The notes beneath the pieces are model-generated. The model ran no database searches and was not told where the DNA came from. It saw only the letters and a program-made list of their open reading frames with translations. 64,000 nt of DNA from assembly GCF_018918095.1 (NCBI RefSeq), contig NZ_JAHLPV010000006.1, forward strand, positions 1 through 64,000, read 5' to 3'. The stretch is from Acetivibrio sp. MSJd-27 (GTDB lineage: Bacteria; Bacillota; Clostridia; UMGS1840; HGM11507). A program made the position numbers and the translations under genes. Shown one piece after another: positions 53,632 through 63,013 of this stretch. How positions within the stretch are numbered: position 1 is the stretch's first letter; the number at the start of each line of letters is the position of its first letter.

Positions 53632-54160
53632 TGAAATTGTAATCGCAGGTTTTGGCGGACAGGGTGTTCTGTTTGCCGGTAAATTACTGGCGTATACCGG
53701 AATGATGCTGGACAAAGAGGTTTCGTGGCTGCCTTCCTATGGGCCTGAAATGCGAGGCGGAACCTGTAATTGCCATATTATATTAAAAGATGATTTGGTA
53801 GGTTCTCCTGTTGTTGTTGAACCAACGGAAGTGATTGCGTTGAATGGACCGTCCTTCCAAAAGTTCGAAAACAGTATTGTCAAAGGCGGAAAAATGATAT
53901 ATGACAGTACATTGATAGATGTGAAACCCGTAAGAGCAGACATTGAATATATTGCAATTCCTGCGACTAAGATGGCCGATGATATCAATGCCAGTAAACT
54001 TGCAAATATGATTATTACAGGAAAAATGATTAAAGAAACTGGTGTATTCACATTGGAAGAAGTACTGGAAGCTGTGAAAAAGCTGGTTCCAGCGTCTAAA
54101 CCGGAGCTTTTGGAATTGAATCAGACAGCCATAAAAAAAGGCTATGAATATAATGCTTAA
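53624..54160 (+). CDS. 2-oxoacid:ferredoxin oxidoreductase gamma subunit
   Basis: The 178-residue subunit has the N-terminal GFGGQGVLFAGKLLA and PSYGPEMRGGTCNCHI, typical of the gamma domain. It overlaps the beta subunit by 8 bp and completes the four-gene complex. A terminator follows at 54259-54299. Confidence 0.92.
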   Translation: MNNEIVIAGFGGQGVLFAGKLLAYTGMMLDKEVSWLPSYGPEMRGGTCNCHIILKDDLVGSPVVVEPTEVIALNGPSFQKFENSIVKGGKMIYDSTLIDVKPVRADIEYIAIPATKMADDINASKLANMIITGKMIKETGVFTLEEVLEAVKKLVPASKPELLELNQTAIKKGYEYNA

Positions 54161-54224
54161 ATAAAAAAGTTTTTCATGCCGAAAAACGCAGTCGGACTTC
54201 GTATGCTGTTTTTTGAAACATGCA

Positions 54225-54246
54225 ATTGCGCACGATTCTGCGCAAT
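54225..54246. repeat. 8-bp hairpin after the oxidoreductase operon
   Basis: ATTGCGCA (54225-54232) pairs perfectly with TGCGCAAT (54239-54246). It lies before the terminator; its role is unknown. Confidence 0.5.
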
Positions 54247-54258
54247 TTCCTATGTTAT

Positions 54259-54299
54259 AAAATAAAGGGAGCTGTACATTCTGTACAGCTCCCTTTATT
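54259..54299. terminator. bidirectional terminator after the oxidoreductase operon
   Basis: A perfect 19-bp stem (54259-54277 with 54281-54299) with A/T-rich ends lies between the gamma subunit and the convergent SPOCS gene. Confidence 0.88.
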
Positions 54300-54431
54300 T
54301 TATTGATTTTTGCTGAAAAGTTATTTTGCTTTACATCATTTAAAATACTGATTAAATAAACTAATTTAATATTTTTATAATATTATGTCAAATTATAGCG
54401 GAGATGATTTTAAAAAGTTTTATTATGTCTT

Positions 54432-55982
54432 TTATGGAATTAAAAGCTGTATCCCGGAGACGACAGCCTTATCACCTGAGAGGCCGTTGGCTTCTATAAT
54501 ATCGCCTACTGTCGTTTTATATTTTTTTGCGATATCCCATAAATTTTCATTTTCGCTGCAAAAATAAATAACAATACTCGGACGTTTTTTCACCAATGCC
54601 TTCTCTTCATCAATGCTGACACTCTTAATCAAATTATTCTTAGAGGTATTTTTCAGTCTTGCGCGGAACCCTAAAGTGGTTCGAAGCTCTATATCATAGT
54701 CGCTTGTTATGTTATAACCGGAATGTATCAAATCAATTTTTGCTTCACATTCCGTACCTGCTTTGGCATCATCGCAGGGAAGATTGTTAACGAACGGAAC
54801 TTCTTTTGATACACTGTAAATCGGTTTTTCGGCATTTGCTGATGTATATAGAATATCTGTTTGAACAGTTCCTTCAATTCTAATATTTCCATTTGTAACG
54901 GAAATTGCATCTATCTTAGGATTTGCATTAAAGCTATAGATTTTGCTGATGCTTGGAATATCATCAAAATGAACATCTGATTTGTTTAAAAGTTGCGTGT
55001 TGATATCTCCTACTATTTCATCGATACTGTAGTCCGTTTTTTCAATCTCCATTTCGTATTTTGTAGAATAGGCATCTACAATTGCATGAAAAGTTACATT
55101 TTCATAGGACTTTGTGCTCAGTTTCAATTTTGTTTCCAAACAAAGCTGGCGTTTTTGCCCCTCTTCGTCCTCCTGTGCAAAGTACTGAAGATCTGCTACG
55201 ACAAAATCAGTATCGCACTCGCAGTTTTCCTGCATACCTTCCACATCCAAAATTTCAGTAAAGGGAATTTCATGCTCCATATACTGCAGTCCTGTATCTT
55301 CAATATCACCGTTATATAGCGTTGCAACACTGAGTTCTCCTTTTACCACAATTTTATTATTGATCGGTTTTACTTCTTTGTTGGCCAATTTGACATCAAC
55401 TTTTAAAATATCTGAAATAGATGGTTTTCCCATGGGGACTTCCAGATCTTCCCGCAATACAATTTCATTTTGCCCTTCACATACTGTTTTATAGGTTTTC
55501 AGTTCCTTAGATAATGTTTGGATGTTTTCATCCTCCATTTCACAGACAAATTCCATTTCACTCTGATCCTGTACACAGGCATCCAGAGATATGGTAGATG
55601 CAAAATTTATTTTTCTGCTGTTGATTACATTGGTGCTGGAAGAACTGACAGAAGCGTCCAAAGCAAGATCCATATTTTGTCGAAGCCCTTTTAATTCCAT
55701 TACGTGTGAAAAATTCTGAGAAGTTTCAATTGATTTTACAGAAGGGCTTTCCTCCTCCGCTGAAATGTAAAGAATATTGAGCTTTAACACTCCGTTTACT
55801 ACAGCCCGATCCTGCATCACTTCACAGCTGGTGATATCCGCATAGGTATCCGTTTTTAAAACCGAACCGATATCCGGTTTGGAATCCGGCACGATGATGT
55901 CCCATTCACAGATAACATTATTGGAATCCACCGCGATTGTTTTTGATGTTTTCATACTTTCAGAAGAAATTACTGCACTCAT
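54432..55982 (-). CDS. SPOCS domain (DUF3794) protein with C-terminal LysM
   Basis: The 516-residue protein has three repeated SPOCS/DUF3794 domains (about residues 25-130, 175-290 and 330-440, each with a SVLKTDTYADITSCEVMQDRAVVNG-like strand pattern) and a LysM peptidoglycan-binding domain at the end (CSENENLWDIAKKYKTTVGDIIEANGL, about 472-500). Such proteins are in or beneath spore coats, which supports a spore-forming host. ATG 55982 has GGAG. Monocistronic, on the minus strand. Confidence 0.88.
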   Translation of the reverse strand: MSAVISSESMKTSKTIAVDSNNVICEWDIIVPDSKPDIGSVLKTDTYADITSCEVMQDRAVVNGVLKLNILYISAEEESPSVKSIETSQNFSHVMELKGLRQNMDLALDASVSSSSTNVINSRKINFASTISLDACVQDQSEMEFVCEMEDENIQTLSKELKTYKTVCEGQNEIVLREDLEVPMGKPSISDILKVDVKLANKEVKPINNKIVVKGELSVATLYNGDIEDTGLQYMEHEIPFTEILDVEGMQENCECDTDFVVADLQYFAQEDEEGQKRQLCLETKLKLSTKSYENVTFHAIVDAYSTKYEMEIEKTDYSIDEIVGDINTQLLNKSDVHFDDIPSISKIYSFNANPKIDAISVTNGNIRIEGTVQTDILYTSANAEKPIYSVSKEVPFVNNLPCDDAKAGTECEAKIDLIHSGYNITSDYDIELRTTLGFRARLKNTSKNNLIKSVSIDEEKALVKKRPSIVIYFCSENENLWDIAKKYKTTVGDIIEANGLSGDKAVVSGIQLLIP

Positions 55983-56162
55983 TTTTTACTCCATTCTGCC
56001 GCTGTGCGCCGGCTTTTCATAACAGCTTCCGCCCCCGCACAGGTTCATAAGATTTCAACGGAAGCACCAACCTTTTTCTTATAGAATAGGTATGCTGTCC
56101 GCAACGAAAATATGACAGTAAGAAAAAGAAGAAAAAATACTCTTTTTTCCTTATGCAAATTG

Positions 56163-56171
56163 TGGTATAAT
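56163..56171 (+). promoter_or_regulatory. extended -10 promoter of the acetyltransferase operon
   Basis: TGGTATAAT (hexamer 56166-56171), the same extended form as at the OLE promoter, lies about 120 bp ahead of the gene start at 56293. Confidence 0.45.
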
Positions 56172-56292
56172 ATGTGCAAGGCATCTTATATAGGATGTCT
56201 AGACATCTCATACGGAATAAATCCGGATACTGAAATTGGATATTATGCCATTAAAGGTACATAAGAATTATATAAAGAAGGAGGGAATAGAA

Positions 56293-57567
56293 TTGGACAC
56301 ATACTATATGCTTGATAATGCGGCGAAGCTATTCCCAGCCGTGGCGAATTCATCAAACAGTGCTACTTTCCGTGTATCGATTATCCTCAAAGAGAGAATC
56401 GATCCCGCATTGCTGCAAAATGCGGTTGATATATCAGTAAAGCGTTTTCCTATGCTATGTGTCAAAATTCGCAAAGGACTATTTTGGAATTTTTTTGATG
56501 AAAATAAGATGATTCTGTTGGTACAGAAGGAAAGCAAATATCCCTGTCATGATATACATCCGCATCAAAATCATGGACACTTTCTGAGAGTACTGTATTT
56601 TCAGAAACGAATTTCCCTAGAGGTGTTTCATGCCTTAACCGACGGAACAGGGGCTTTAGAATTTTTGAAAACAATCGTATACGAGTATCTTATTCTCAGC
56701 GGCAGAAAAATAGAAGCGCAGAACTTAATCCGTCTGCCGGAAAGTATGATAAGCAAATATGAAATGGAAGACAGCTATTTAAAATATGATCGGGGCATTA
56801 AGTATTCCAAAGAAGAGAAGCTAAAAAAAGCTTTTCGTATTGAAGGGACACCGTTAGAACCTTTTGGTCATAATGTTATACAGGGTGTTTTGTCTGCTTC
56901 CGGAATGAATCAAGCCGCGAAACAGAAGAATGCAACCATAACGGAATATCTGGTGGCGCTCTTTCTGTATTCTATCTATGCTCAAAACATGAGATATGGT
57001 ATTTATCATGATATTATTACAATTGCTGTGCCGGTTAATTTGAGAAAGAAATTTCCATCCAAAACCCTGCGTAACTTTTTTTGCGTCATTTATATCAGCG
57101 TTCCGGCAAGACAGGAATTGAATTTTGAAAAAATTTTAGCGGAAGTTGTCTGCCAAATGAAAGAAAAAACAAAGCAGGAATTTTTAGAACGGGCGATAGC
57201 AGAAAACGTCCGACTGGAAAAAAATTTAATGGTAAAATTTGTGCCCTTATTTATTAAGCAATTTATATTGAAGCTATCTTTTAAAAATCGAGCAGAAAAG
57301 CGAAGAACAGCAACATTGACAAATTTGGGGAATATTTTAGTTCCAGAAGAGATGAAAAAGGATATTGATTTTGGAGAGGCTATTTTATATCCTACTATAA
57401 ACAGTCCTGTAAATTGCAGTATTCTTTCTATGAATGACAAATTGAATATCACGTTTACCCGCAATATCGCTGAAACGGATATCATTCGATACTTTTTTCG
57501 CTTTCTTGCCGATGAGACAGGATTGGATATTACGGTGTATTCTAATGATTGGGGGATGGAAGAGTGA
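56293..57567 (+). CDS. condensation-domain/alcohol acetyltransferase-like protein
   Basis: The 424-residue protein has the CoA-dependent acyltransferase fold shared by alcohol acetyltransferases and condensation domains. The catalytic HHxxxDG-type motif appears as FHALTDGTGALEFLKT (about residues 115-130), and FKNRAEKRRTATLTNLG and NFFCVIYISVP are later conserved stretches. TTG 56293 behind AAGGAGGG is the likely start; the in-frame codons upstream lack a site. It is coupled to the DUF6320 gene. Substrate unknown. Confidence 0.72.
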   Translation: MDTYYMLDNAAKLFPAVANSSNSATFRVSIILKERIDPALLQNAVDISVKRFPMLCVKIRKGLFWNFFDENKMILLVQKESKYPCHDIHPHQNHGHFLRVLYFQKRISLEVFHALTDGTGALEFLKTIVYEYLILSGRKIEAQNLIRLPESMISKYEMEDSYLKYDRGIKYSKEEKLKKAFRIEGTPLEPFGHNVIQGVLSASGMNQAAKQKNATITEYLVALFLYSIYAQNMRYGIYHDIITIAVPVNLRKKFPSKTLRNFFCVIYISVPARQELNFEKILAEVVCQMKEKTKQEFLERAIAENVRLEKNLMVKFVPLFIKQFILKLSFKNRAEKRRTATLTNLGNILVPEEMKKDIDFGEAILYPTINSPVNCSILSMNDKLNITFTRNIAETDIIRYFFRFLADETGLDITVYSNDWGMEE

Positions 57568-58244
57568 ATCGTTGTGGCAATTGTCATGTGTTTGTATCAG
57601 AAAATTTGGCAAGCTGTCCTTTATGCCACCAGAAAATGAGGAAAGAGCAAGACAGGGAGGAACGCTGGTATCCTGATTATGAAACGCCCCGCTTAAAGAA
57701 AATGCAGCGCCTATCATACAGAATCTGTCTTTTTCTCTCGATAGCGCTCTGCTTGATCAGTGGCTTTGTCAATCTTCTAACCTATGAACAGGCCAGACAT
57801 AAACTTTGGTTTCTCTATGTGGTGGCAGCGGTTCTTTATCTATGGCTTTTGATTGGCAATACCATCTTATCCGCTTCGCGAAAAGGGGCGAAGCTTATTT
57901 TACAGACAGTTGGTATTTCTTTGTTACTATATATTATTGATGCCAATTCAGGCTATCATCGATGGTCGTTAAACTGGGCGATTCCTTTTTTGCTCACAGC
58001 ATCTATCCTTTCCATGATGACAGCCTTTTTTTCGAGAAAAAAGATGTGGAACGAATATATCGGCTATGCGATTGCTATGACAGCTATGGGTTTTCTTCCG
58101 GTATTACTATTCGTATGTAAAGTCACCAAAATACTTTGGCCCAGCGCAGTATGTGCTCTGAGCGCTGTTCTTTCTTTGATTGCGATGTTTGTCTTTTCCA
58201 GCAAACAGCTGAAAAAAGATTTGAAACATCGGTTTCATTATTAA
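57564..58244 (+). CDS. DUF6320-like zinc-ribbon membrane protein
   Basis: The 226-residue protein opens with a zinc ribbon (CGNC...CPLC, residues 4-23), followed by six hydrophobic helices (about 50-220). GTG 57564 overlaps the acetyltransferase stop (GTGA). Partnership of this family with the acetyltransferase is common in clostridia, suggesting a membrane-linked acyl transfer, but no function is known. Confidence 0.75.
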   Translation: MNRCGNCHVFVSENLASCPLCHQKMRKEQDREERWYPDYETPRLKKMQRLSYRICLFLSIALCLISGFVNLLTYEQARHKLWFLYVVAAVLYLWLLIGNTILSASRKGAKLILQTVGISLLLYIIDANSGYHRWSLNWAIPFLLTASILSMMTAFFSRKKMWNEYIGYAIAMTAMGFLPVLLFVCKVTKILWPSAVCALSAVLSLIAMFVFSSKQLKKDLKHRFHY

Positions 58245-58281
58245 ATTAATAGCCTTTAGGTCGGAGAAACGGAGTATCAAT

Positions 58282-58758
58282 ATGCTTTTTGTATTTATCA
58301 TTCTTACAGTTTGCGTAATTAGTGATTTCTTTTCCAAAATGCTTGCTTACCATATGTTTCGTTTGGAAGAAATTCCTGTTATTAAGGACGTTTTGTATTT
58401 TACATACGTTGAAAATAGAGGAGCTGCTTTTGGCATACTGCAAAATCACCGCTGGATTTTTATTACTGTTACGATACTGGCAATGATTGCGATTATTGTT
58501 TATATTGCCTGGAAAGAACCCAAAAATAAAATGCTGCTTGTATCGCTGGCCTTGATTCTGGGGGGCGGAATCGGCAATCTGATTGATCGTATCAGTCTTT
58601 CCTATGTTATTGATTTCATTGATGTGCGGCTGATTCATTTTCCCGTGTTTAATATAGCGGATATCTGTGTTGTCTGCGGATGCATTTTACTCTGTATATA
58701 TATACTATTTTTTGACGGAAAGAACGGAGAAACAGAAGATGGAAATCTTAACGCTTGA
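58282..58758 (+). CDS. lspA: lipoprotein signal peptidase
   Basis: The 158-residue four-helix membrane aspartyl protease removes signal peptides from lipoproteins. Conserved ENRGAAFGIL, GGGIGNLIDRI and FNIADICVVCG supply the catalytic aspartates. It overlaps the next gene by 20 bp. Confidence 0.95.
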   Translation: MLFVFIILTVCVISDFFSKMLAYHMFRLEEIPVIKDVLYFTYVENRGAAFGILQNHRWIFITVTILAMIAIIVYIAWKEPKNKMLLVSLALILGGGIGNLIDRISLSYVIDFIDVRLIHFPVFNIADICVVCGCILLCIYILFFDGKNGETEDGNLNA

Positions 58759-59671
58759 AAAGGTGTCAAAGCAAAATGAGAAATGCAGAATAGACAAATA
58801 TCTGGCAGAGCAGATTACCGATCTCACCCGGAGCCATATTCAGAAATTGATCGAGGAGGAGGAAGTTTTTGTAAACGGAAAAGCGGTAAAATCAAACTAT
58901 AAACTGCGGGAGTCAGATGAAATTACGGTACACTTGCCTGTTCCCAAGGTGCTTGCCGCAAAGGCAGAGGAGATTCCGCTTGACATTGTCTATGAGGATG
59001 ACAGCCTGCTGGTTGTCAATAAGCCACAGGGCATGGTAGTGCATCCGGCTTACGGCAATTTTGAAGGCACACTGGTCAATGCCTTGATGGGGCATTGCAG
59101 GGAGTCGCTTTCCCAGATCAATGGGATTATCAGGCCGGGTATTGTTCATCGTATCGATAAGGATACCAGTGGGCTTTTACTAATCGCGAAGGACAATGAA
59201 ACGCATTTGTCTTTGGCACAGCAGATTAAGGACCACAGTGTAAACCGAAGGTATATGGCTGTTACCATTGGGGTTGTAAAAGAGGAAGAGGGAACGGTAA
59301 ATGCACCGATTGGGCGTGATCCGAAAAATCGAAAAAAGATGGCGATTGTCTATCAAAATTCAAAAGAGGCCATAACTCATTACAGAGTAATGGAGCGCTT
59401 TGAAGGGTACACTCTGATTGAATGTAAATTGGAAACCGGCAGAACGCATCAAATTCGAGTGCATATGGCCTCTTTAAACAAGCCAATTCTCGGAGACCCG
59501 GTATATGGTCCCAAAAATAATAAACGGTTTCCTCATCTGATTGGGCAGCTGCTTCACGCCTATCAAATTGGATTTATCCATCCGAAAACAGGGGAGTATA
59601 TGGAATTTTCCAAAGAGCCGCCGGAACTATTTCAACAGGTTTTAGAAAAACTGAGAAATATCACAAAATAA
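58739..59671 (+). CDS. RluA family pseudouridine synthase (RluD-like)
   Basis: The 310-residue enzyme has an S4 domain (about 15-70, CRIDKYLAEQITDLTRSHIQKLI) and a catalytic domain with the active D in HRIDKDTSGLL, GRTHQIRVHM and GDPVYG. It modifies uridines in rRNA. ATG 58739 lies inside lspA, with GAACGGAG upstream. RluD of lspA-rluD pairs is the typical assignment. Confidence 0.92.
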   Translation: MEILTLEKVSKQNEKCRIDKYLAEQITDLTRSHIQKLIEEEEVFVNGKAVKSNYKLRESDEITVHLPVPKVLAAKAEEIPLDIVYEDDSLLVVNKPQGMVVHPAYGNFEGTLVNALMGHCRESLSQINGIIRPGIVHRIDKDTSGLLLIAKDNETHLSLAQQIKDHSVNRRYMAVTIGVVKEEEGTVNAPIGRDPKNRKKMAIVYQNSKEAITHYRVMERFEGYTLIECKLETGRTHQIRVHMASLNKPILGDPVYGPKNNKRFPHLIGQLLHAYQIGFIHPKTGEYMEFSKEPPELFQQVLEKLRNITK

Positions 59672-59851
59672 TAGATTGCGGAAAAATGAAATGGAAACGT
59701 TTTTAAATGAAGCATCTACAATTCGTTTGCTTCGAAATTGCTTTCCAGTCTTGAAAAATAATCGTAAAAACATCACTGCGAGGTTATAAAAATGATGCTT
59801 CCAGAAAATTCATTCCTGAATGTGATAACATAAAAGAAAAGGAGTTTACTT

Positions 59852-59932
59852 ATGAGGATGGCGAAATCGCAGAAATTTACTGAACAAATATTGGGGGGAA
59901 ATTTTTTATATAAAAATTTGAATTTTTTGTAG
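59852..59932 (+). CDS. possible 26-residue peptide ORF
   Basis: ATG 59852 follows AAAAGGAG by eight bases and reads MRMAKSQKFTEQILGGNFLY, ending at TAG 59930-59932, whose bases coincide with the -35 of the pyr promoter. No homology is recognisable; the ribosome site is the only support. Confidence 0.2.
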   Translation: MRMAKSQKFTEQILGGNFLYKNLNFL

Positions 59933-60104
59933 ACAAATTGCAAAGTTTCCTGTATAATAAAGAAAATATGAAAAAAGTTCCTTTAAATTAGTCCTGTGAG
60001 GCTGGTAAGGTATTATATTTAAGTCCTTGGCATAACTGAGTCATGCTGTAGGGTTATAAGAGTGTATACACCGTTTATCAGTCTGGATAAACGGTTTTTA
60101 TTTT
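59930..60104 (+). promoter_or_regulatory. pyr operon promoter and PyrR-dependent attenuator
   Basis: The promoter TAGACA (59930-59935), 17-bp spacer, TATAAT (59953-59958) precedes the PyrR-binding loop AGTCCTGTGAGGCT (59990-60003), which matches the consensus ARUCCNGNGAGGYU. A terminator stem CCGTTTATC/GATAAACGG (60071-60079 with 60086-60094) followed by TTTTTATTTT ends the leader 34 bp before pyrR. UMP-bound PyrR would stabilise the anti-antiterminator and cause termination. Confidence 0.88.
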
Positions 60105-60137
60105 GTCTGAAACAGGACAAGCGGAAAGGGGGATATC

Positions 60138-60674
60138 ATGGGAAAAAAAATTATTTTGGACGCGGCGGCGATGGAGCGGGCAGTGACTAGAATTTCCTAT
60201 GAGATCATTGAGAAAAACAAAGGAATTGAAGATCTGGCGCTCATTGGAATTCAGAGAAGAGGCGTGAGCCTTTCCAAGCGGATTGCGGAAAAAATAGAAG
60301 AGATTGAAGGGAAGCCAGTAGAACGCGGGATATTAGATATTACTTTTTACCGTGACGATTTGAGTCTGTTGAATGAACACCCTGTTTTAAACGGAACCAA
60401 CATCGATTTTCAGATTGAAGGAAAAAAAATCGTTCTGGTGGATGATGTGCTTTATACCGGTCGCACAGTGAGGGCTGCTATTGAAGCGATTATGGATCTG
60501 GGAAGGCCAAAATGTATTCAGCTTGCTATCATGGTAGACAGGGGACATAGGGAACTTCCTATCATGGCAGACTATGTGGGAAAGAATCTTCCAACTTCCA
60601 CAAGAGAAGTGGTCAAAGTCCACATTACTGAATTTGACGGAGAAGAGAATATTGTAATTGAGCAAAAAAAATAA
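60138..60674 (+). CDS. pyrR: bifunctional pyr operon attenuator / uracil phosphoribosyltransferase
   Basis: The 178-residue protein has the PRPP loop [19 protein letters not shown] and the PyrR N-terminal [16 protein letters not shown]. It regulates the leader just upstream and can make UMP. ATG 60138 follows GGAAAGGGGG. Confidence 0.96.
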   Translation: MGKKIILDAAAMERAVTRISYEIIEKNKGIEDLALIGIQRRGVSLSKRIAEKIEEIEGKPVERGILDITFYRDDLSLLNEHPVLNGTNIDFQIEGKKIVLVDDVLYTGRTVRAAIEAIMDLGRPKCIQLAIMVDRGHRELPIMADYVGKNLPTSTREVVKVHITEFDGEENIVIEQKK

Positions 60675-60687
60675 AAGGAGAAATAAA

Positions 60688-62007
60688 ATGGGGATGAAAA
60701 CAAATATCGGATCTGAGGGGATCCATGATGCAAGGCAACTTGGTTTGCCTAAAATGCTTATTTTGGGATTGCAGCATGCGTTTGCAATGTTCGGCGCAAC
60801 TGTTTTGGTTCCGCTGCTGACAGGTCTAAGCGTTTCTACGACACTTCTGATGGCCGGTTTAGGAACATTGTTCTTCCATCTGGTTACAAAAGGAAAAGTG
60901 CCTGCTTTTTTGGGCTCTTCCTTCGCGTTTCTTGGCGGATATGCGGCCATTGCACCAATGCTTGCAGATAATGTGCCGAATAAGGAAATGCTTCCATATG
61001 CGTGTTTGGGAGTTGCTGCTGCGGGTCTTGTATATCTTATTTTGTCAGCGCTTTTCAAAGTGTTTGGAGTCAACAAAATTATGCGGTTCTTTCCGCCGGT
61101 GGTTACCGCGCCGATTATCATTGCGATCGGTTTAACTTTAGCTCCCAGTGCGATTACTAATTGCCAGCAGAATTGGATTTTGGCTGTTATTGCATTAGGA
61201 ACAATCATTGTCTGTAATATCTGGGGAAAAGGCATGGTAAAAATCATCCCGATTATCATAGCGATTGTGGTATCCTATATTGTTGCAATATTTATGGGTG
61301 AGATTAATTTTACTGCGGTAAAGGAAGCTGCCTGGTTTGGTCTTCCTCTGGATTCCAAAGCATTTGCTTTTAATGCCTTTCAGAATAGTTCGATGGCAAT
61401 AACCGCTATCATTGCAATTGTCCCGATTTCTCTGGCTACTATGATGGAACATATCGGTGATATTTCTGCAATTAGCGCCACCTGTAACCGTAATTTTCTG
61501 GCTGACCCCGGTCTTCATCGTACCTTGCTGGGGGACGGCGTTGCGACAACACTTGCTTCTCTTTTCGGAGGACCTGCAAATACTACATATGGAGAAAATA
61601 CAGGAGTTTTGGCACTGACAAAGGTATATGATCCAAAAGTCATCCGGATTGCCGCCTGTGTAGCAGTAGTATTGTCCTTCTCTCCAAAGGTTGCTGCAAT
61701 TATCAGCACCATTCCTTATGCGATTATCGGCGGTATTTCCCTTATCCTATACGGAATGATTTCCGGTATTGGTTTGCGGAGCGTTGTGGAGAATAAAGTG
61801 GATTTTACAAAAAGCCGCAATCTGATTATTGTCGCGGTAATATTGGTTACAGCCCTTGGTTTTGCCGATACTGGACTTACCTTCCATATCGGCTCTGTAT
61901 CCATTACACTGACAGGACTGGCAATCGCCGCAATTCTTGGGATTGTGCTGAATGCAGCAATCCCGGGCAACGACTACGTATTTATGTCAGAAGAGAATAA
62001 AGACTAA
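60688..62007 (+). CDS. uraA: uracil permease
   Basis: The 439-residue nucleobase:cation symporter 2 family transporter has about 12-14 TM helices, with MFGATVLVPLLTGL near the start and the signature PVTYGENTGVLALT-like segment NTTYGENTGVLALTKVYD. ATG 60688 follows AAAAGGAG. Its place in the pyr operon marks it as the uracil importer. Confidence 0.94.
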   Translation: MGMKTNIGSEGIHDARQLGLPKMLILGLQHAFAMFGATVLVPLLTGLSVSTTLLMAGLGTLFFHLVTKGKVPAFLGSSFAFLGGYAAIAPMLADNVPNKEMLPYACLGVAAAGLVYLILSALFKVFGVNKIMRFFPPVVTAPIIIAIGLTLAPSAITNCQQNWILAVIALGTIIVCNIWGKGMVKIIPIIIAIVVSYIVAIFMGEINFTAVKEAAWFGLPLDSKAFAFNAFQNSSMAITAIIAIVPISLATMMEHIGDISAISATCNRNFLADPGLHRTLLGDGVATTLASLFGGPANTTYGENTGVLALTKVYDPKVIRIAACVAVVLSFSPKVAAIISTIPYAIIGGISLILYGMISGIGLRSVVENKVDFTKSRNLIIVAVILVTALGFADTGLTFHIGSVSITLTGLAIAAILGIVLNAAIPGNDYVFMSEENKD

Positions 62008-62012
62008 TTCAG

Positions 62013-62058
62013 AAAGGGGGGAGAACAACAAAAAACTTTTTGTTGACTTCCTCCTTTT
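62013..62058 (+). terminator. hairpin between uraA and pyrB
   Basis: A long imperfect stem (62013-62033 with 62038-62058, two G-U pairs and a 3-base internal loop) ends in a T-rich arm 34 bp before pyrB. It could attenuate or process the transcript. No PyrR-binding loop lies in front of it. Confidence 0.5.
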
Positions 62059-62091
62059 CCAAAAACATTTCGAAACATTGAGGTGATTCCT

Positions 62092-63012
62092 ATGACTTTT
62101 GAAAAAGACCTCCTTGGGATTAAAAACCTGAGTGTGGACCAAATCAATGAGATTTTAAAAAATGCAAAAATCATGAAGACATTGCTTCAGCAGAACAATA
62201 AGAAAGGACCGCATCTGCAGGGAAAGAGCGTCATTACACTTTTTTACGAGAACAGTACACGGACACGGCTTTCCTTTGAGTTAGCTTCTAAATATCTGAG
62301 TGCAAATGCGGCAAATGTCGCAGTAGCTTCCTCCTCTGTTCAGAAAGGCGAATCCCTGATCGACACAGCCAGAACCATTGACATGATGGGAACGGATGTT
62401 CTTATCATACGTCATTCATCCGCGGGAGCTCCCCATTTAGTGGCCCAGAATGTTGATGCTTCTGTCATCAATGCAGGAGATGGAATGAATGAGCATCCCA
62501 CACAAGCACTTCTGGACGCTTTCACCATGGTAGAGAAAAAAGGAAAGCTGGAAGGGCTGAAAGTCGCAATTGTAGGTGATATTCTTCACAGCAGAGTGGC
62601 GAGAAGCAATATCTATCTTCTCAACAAATTCGGAGCTGAAGTTGTTGTGGCGGGACCTTCCACATTGATGCCTTATGAGATTGAAAAATTGGGCGTAAAA
62701 GCGTATACTGATGTAGAAAAGGCTCTCAAAAATGCAGATGTAGTCATGGGGCTACGCATTCAGCTGGAACGGCAGAAGACAGGTCTTTTTCCTTCTATTG
62801 ACGAATATTCTGAAATTTTCGGTGTGAACGATGAAAGACTGAAGCTGGCAAAAGAGGACGCCATTATTATGCATCCGGGGCCGGTCAACCGCGGTGTTGA
62901 AATTTCATCTTCCCTTTATGACCACGAAAGGTCATTTATTGATGAACAGGTTCAAAATGGTGTAGCCGTCCGCATGGCTGTGCTATATCTTTTGACCAGA
63001 AAGGAGAAATAG
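62092..63012 (+). CDS. pyrB: aspartate carbamoyltransferase catalytic subunit
   Basis: The 306-residue enzyme makes carbamoyl-aspartate. It has ENSTRTRLSFELASK (carbamoyl-phosphate loop), NAGDGMNEHPTQALLDAFT and HPGPVNRGVEI. ATG 62092 is preferred because GAGGTG (62080-62085) is its ribosome site rather than a GTG start. No pyrI is visible next to it. Confidence 0.96.
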   Translation: MTFEKDLLGIKNLSVDQINEILKNAKIMKTLLQQNNKKGPHLQGKSVITLFYENSTRTRLSFELASKYLSANAANVAVASSSVQKGESLIDTARTIDMMGTDVLIIRHSSAGAPHLVAQNVDASVINAGDGMNEHPTQALLDAFTMVEKKGKLEGLKVAIVGDILHSRVARSNIYLLNKFGAEVVVAGPSTLMPYEIEKLGVKAYTDVEKALKNADVVMGLRIQLERQKTGLFPSIDEYSEIFGVNDERLKLAKEDAIIMHPGPVNRGVEISSSLYDHERSFIDEQVQNGVAVRMAVLYLLTRKEK

Positions 63013-63013
63013 C

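Larger units (their letters stand above)
59672..60137. other. 466-bp region holding the pyr leader and a possible short ORF
   Basis: The first half (59672-59850) shows nothing recognisable. A possible 26-codon ORF and then the PyrR-controlled leader fill the rest and are listed separately. Confidence 0.5.

Noticed and set aside
60387-61259. 290-codon minus-strand frame across pyrR and uraA
   Set aside because: Antisense to two clear pyrimidine genes and no recognisable domain.
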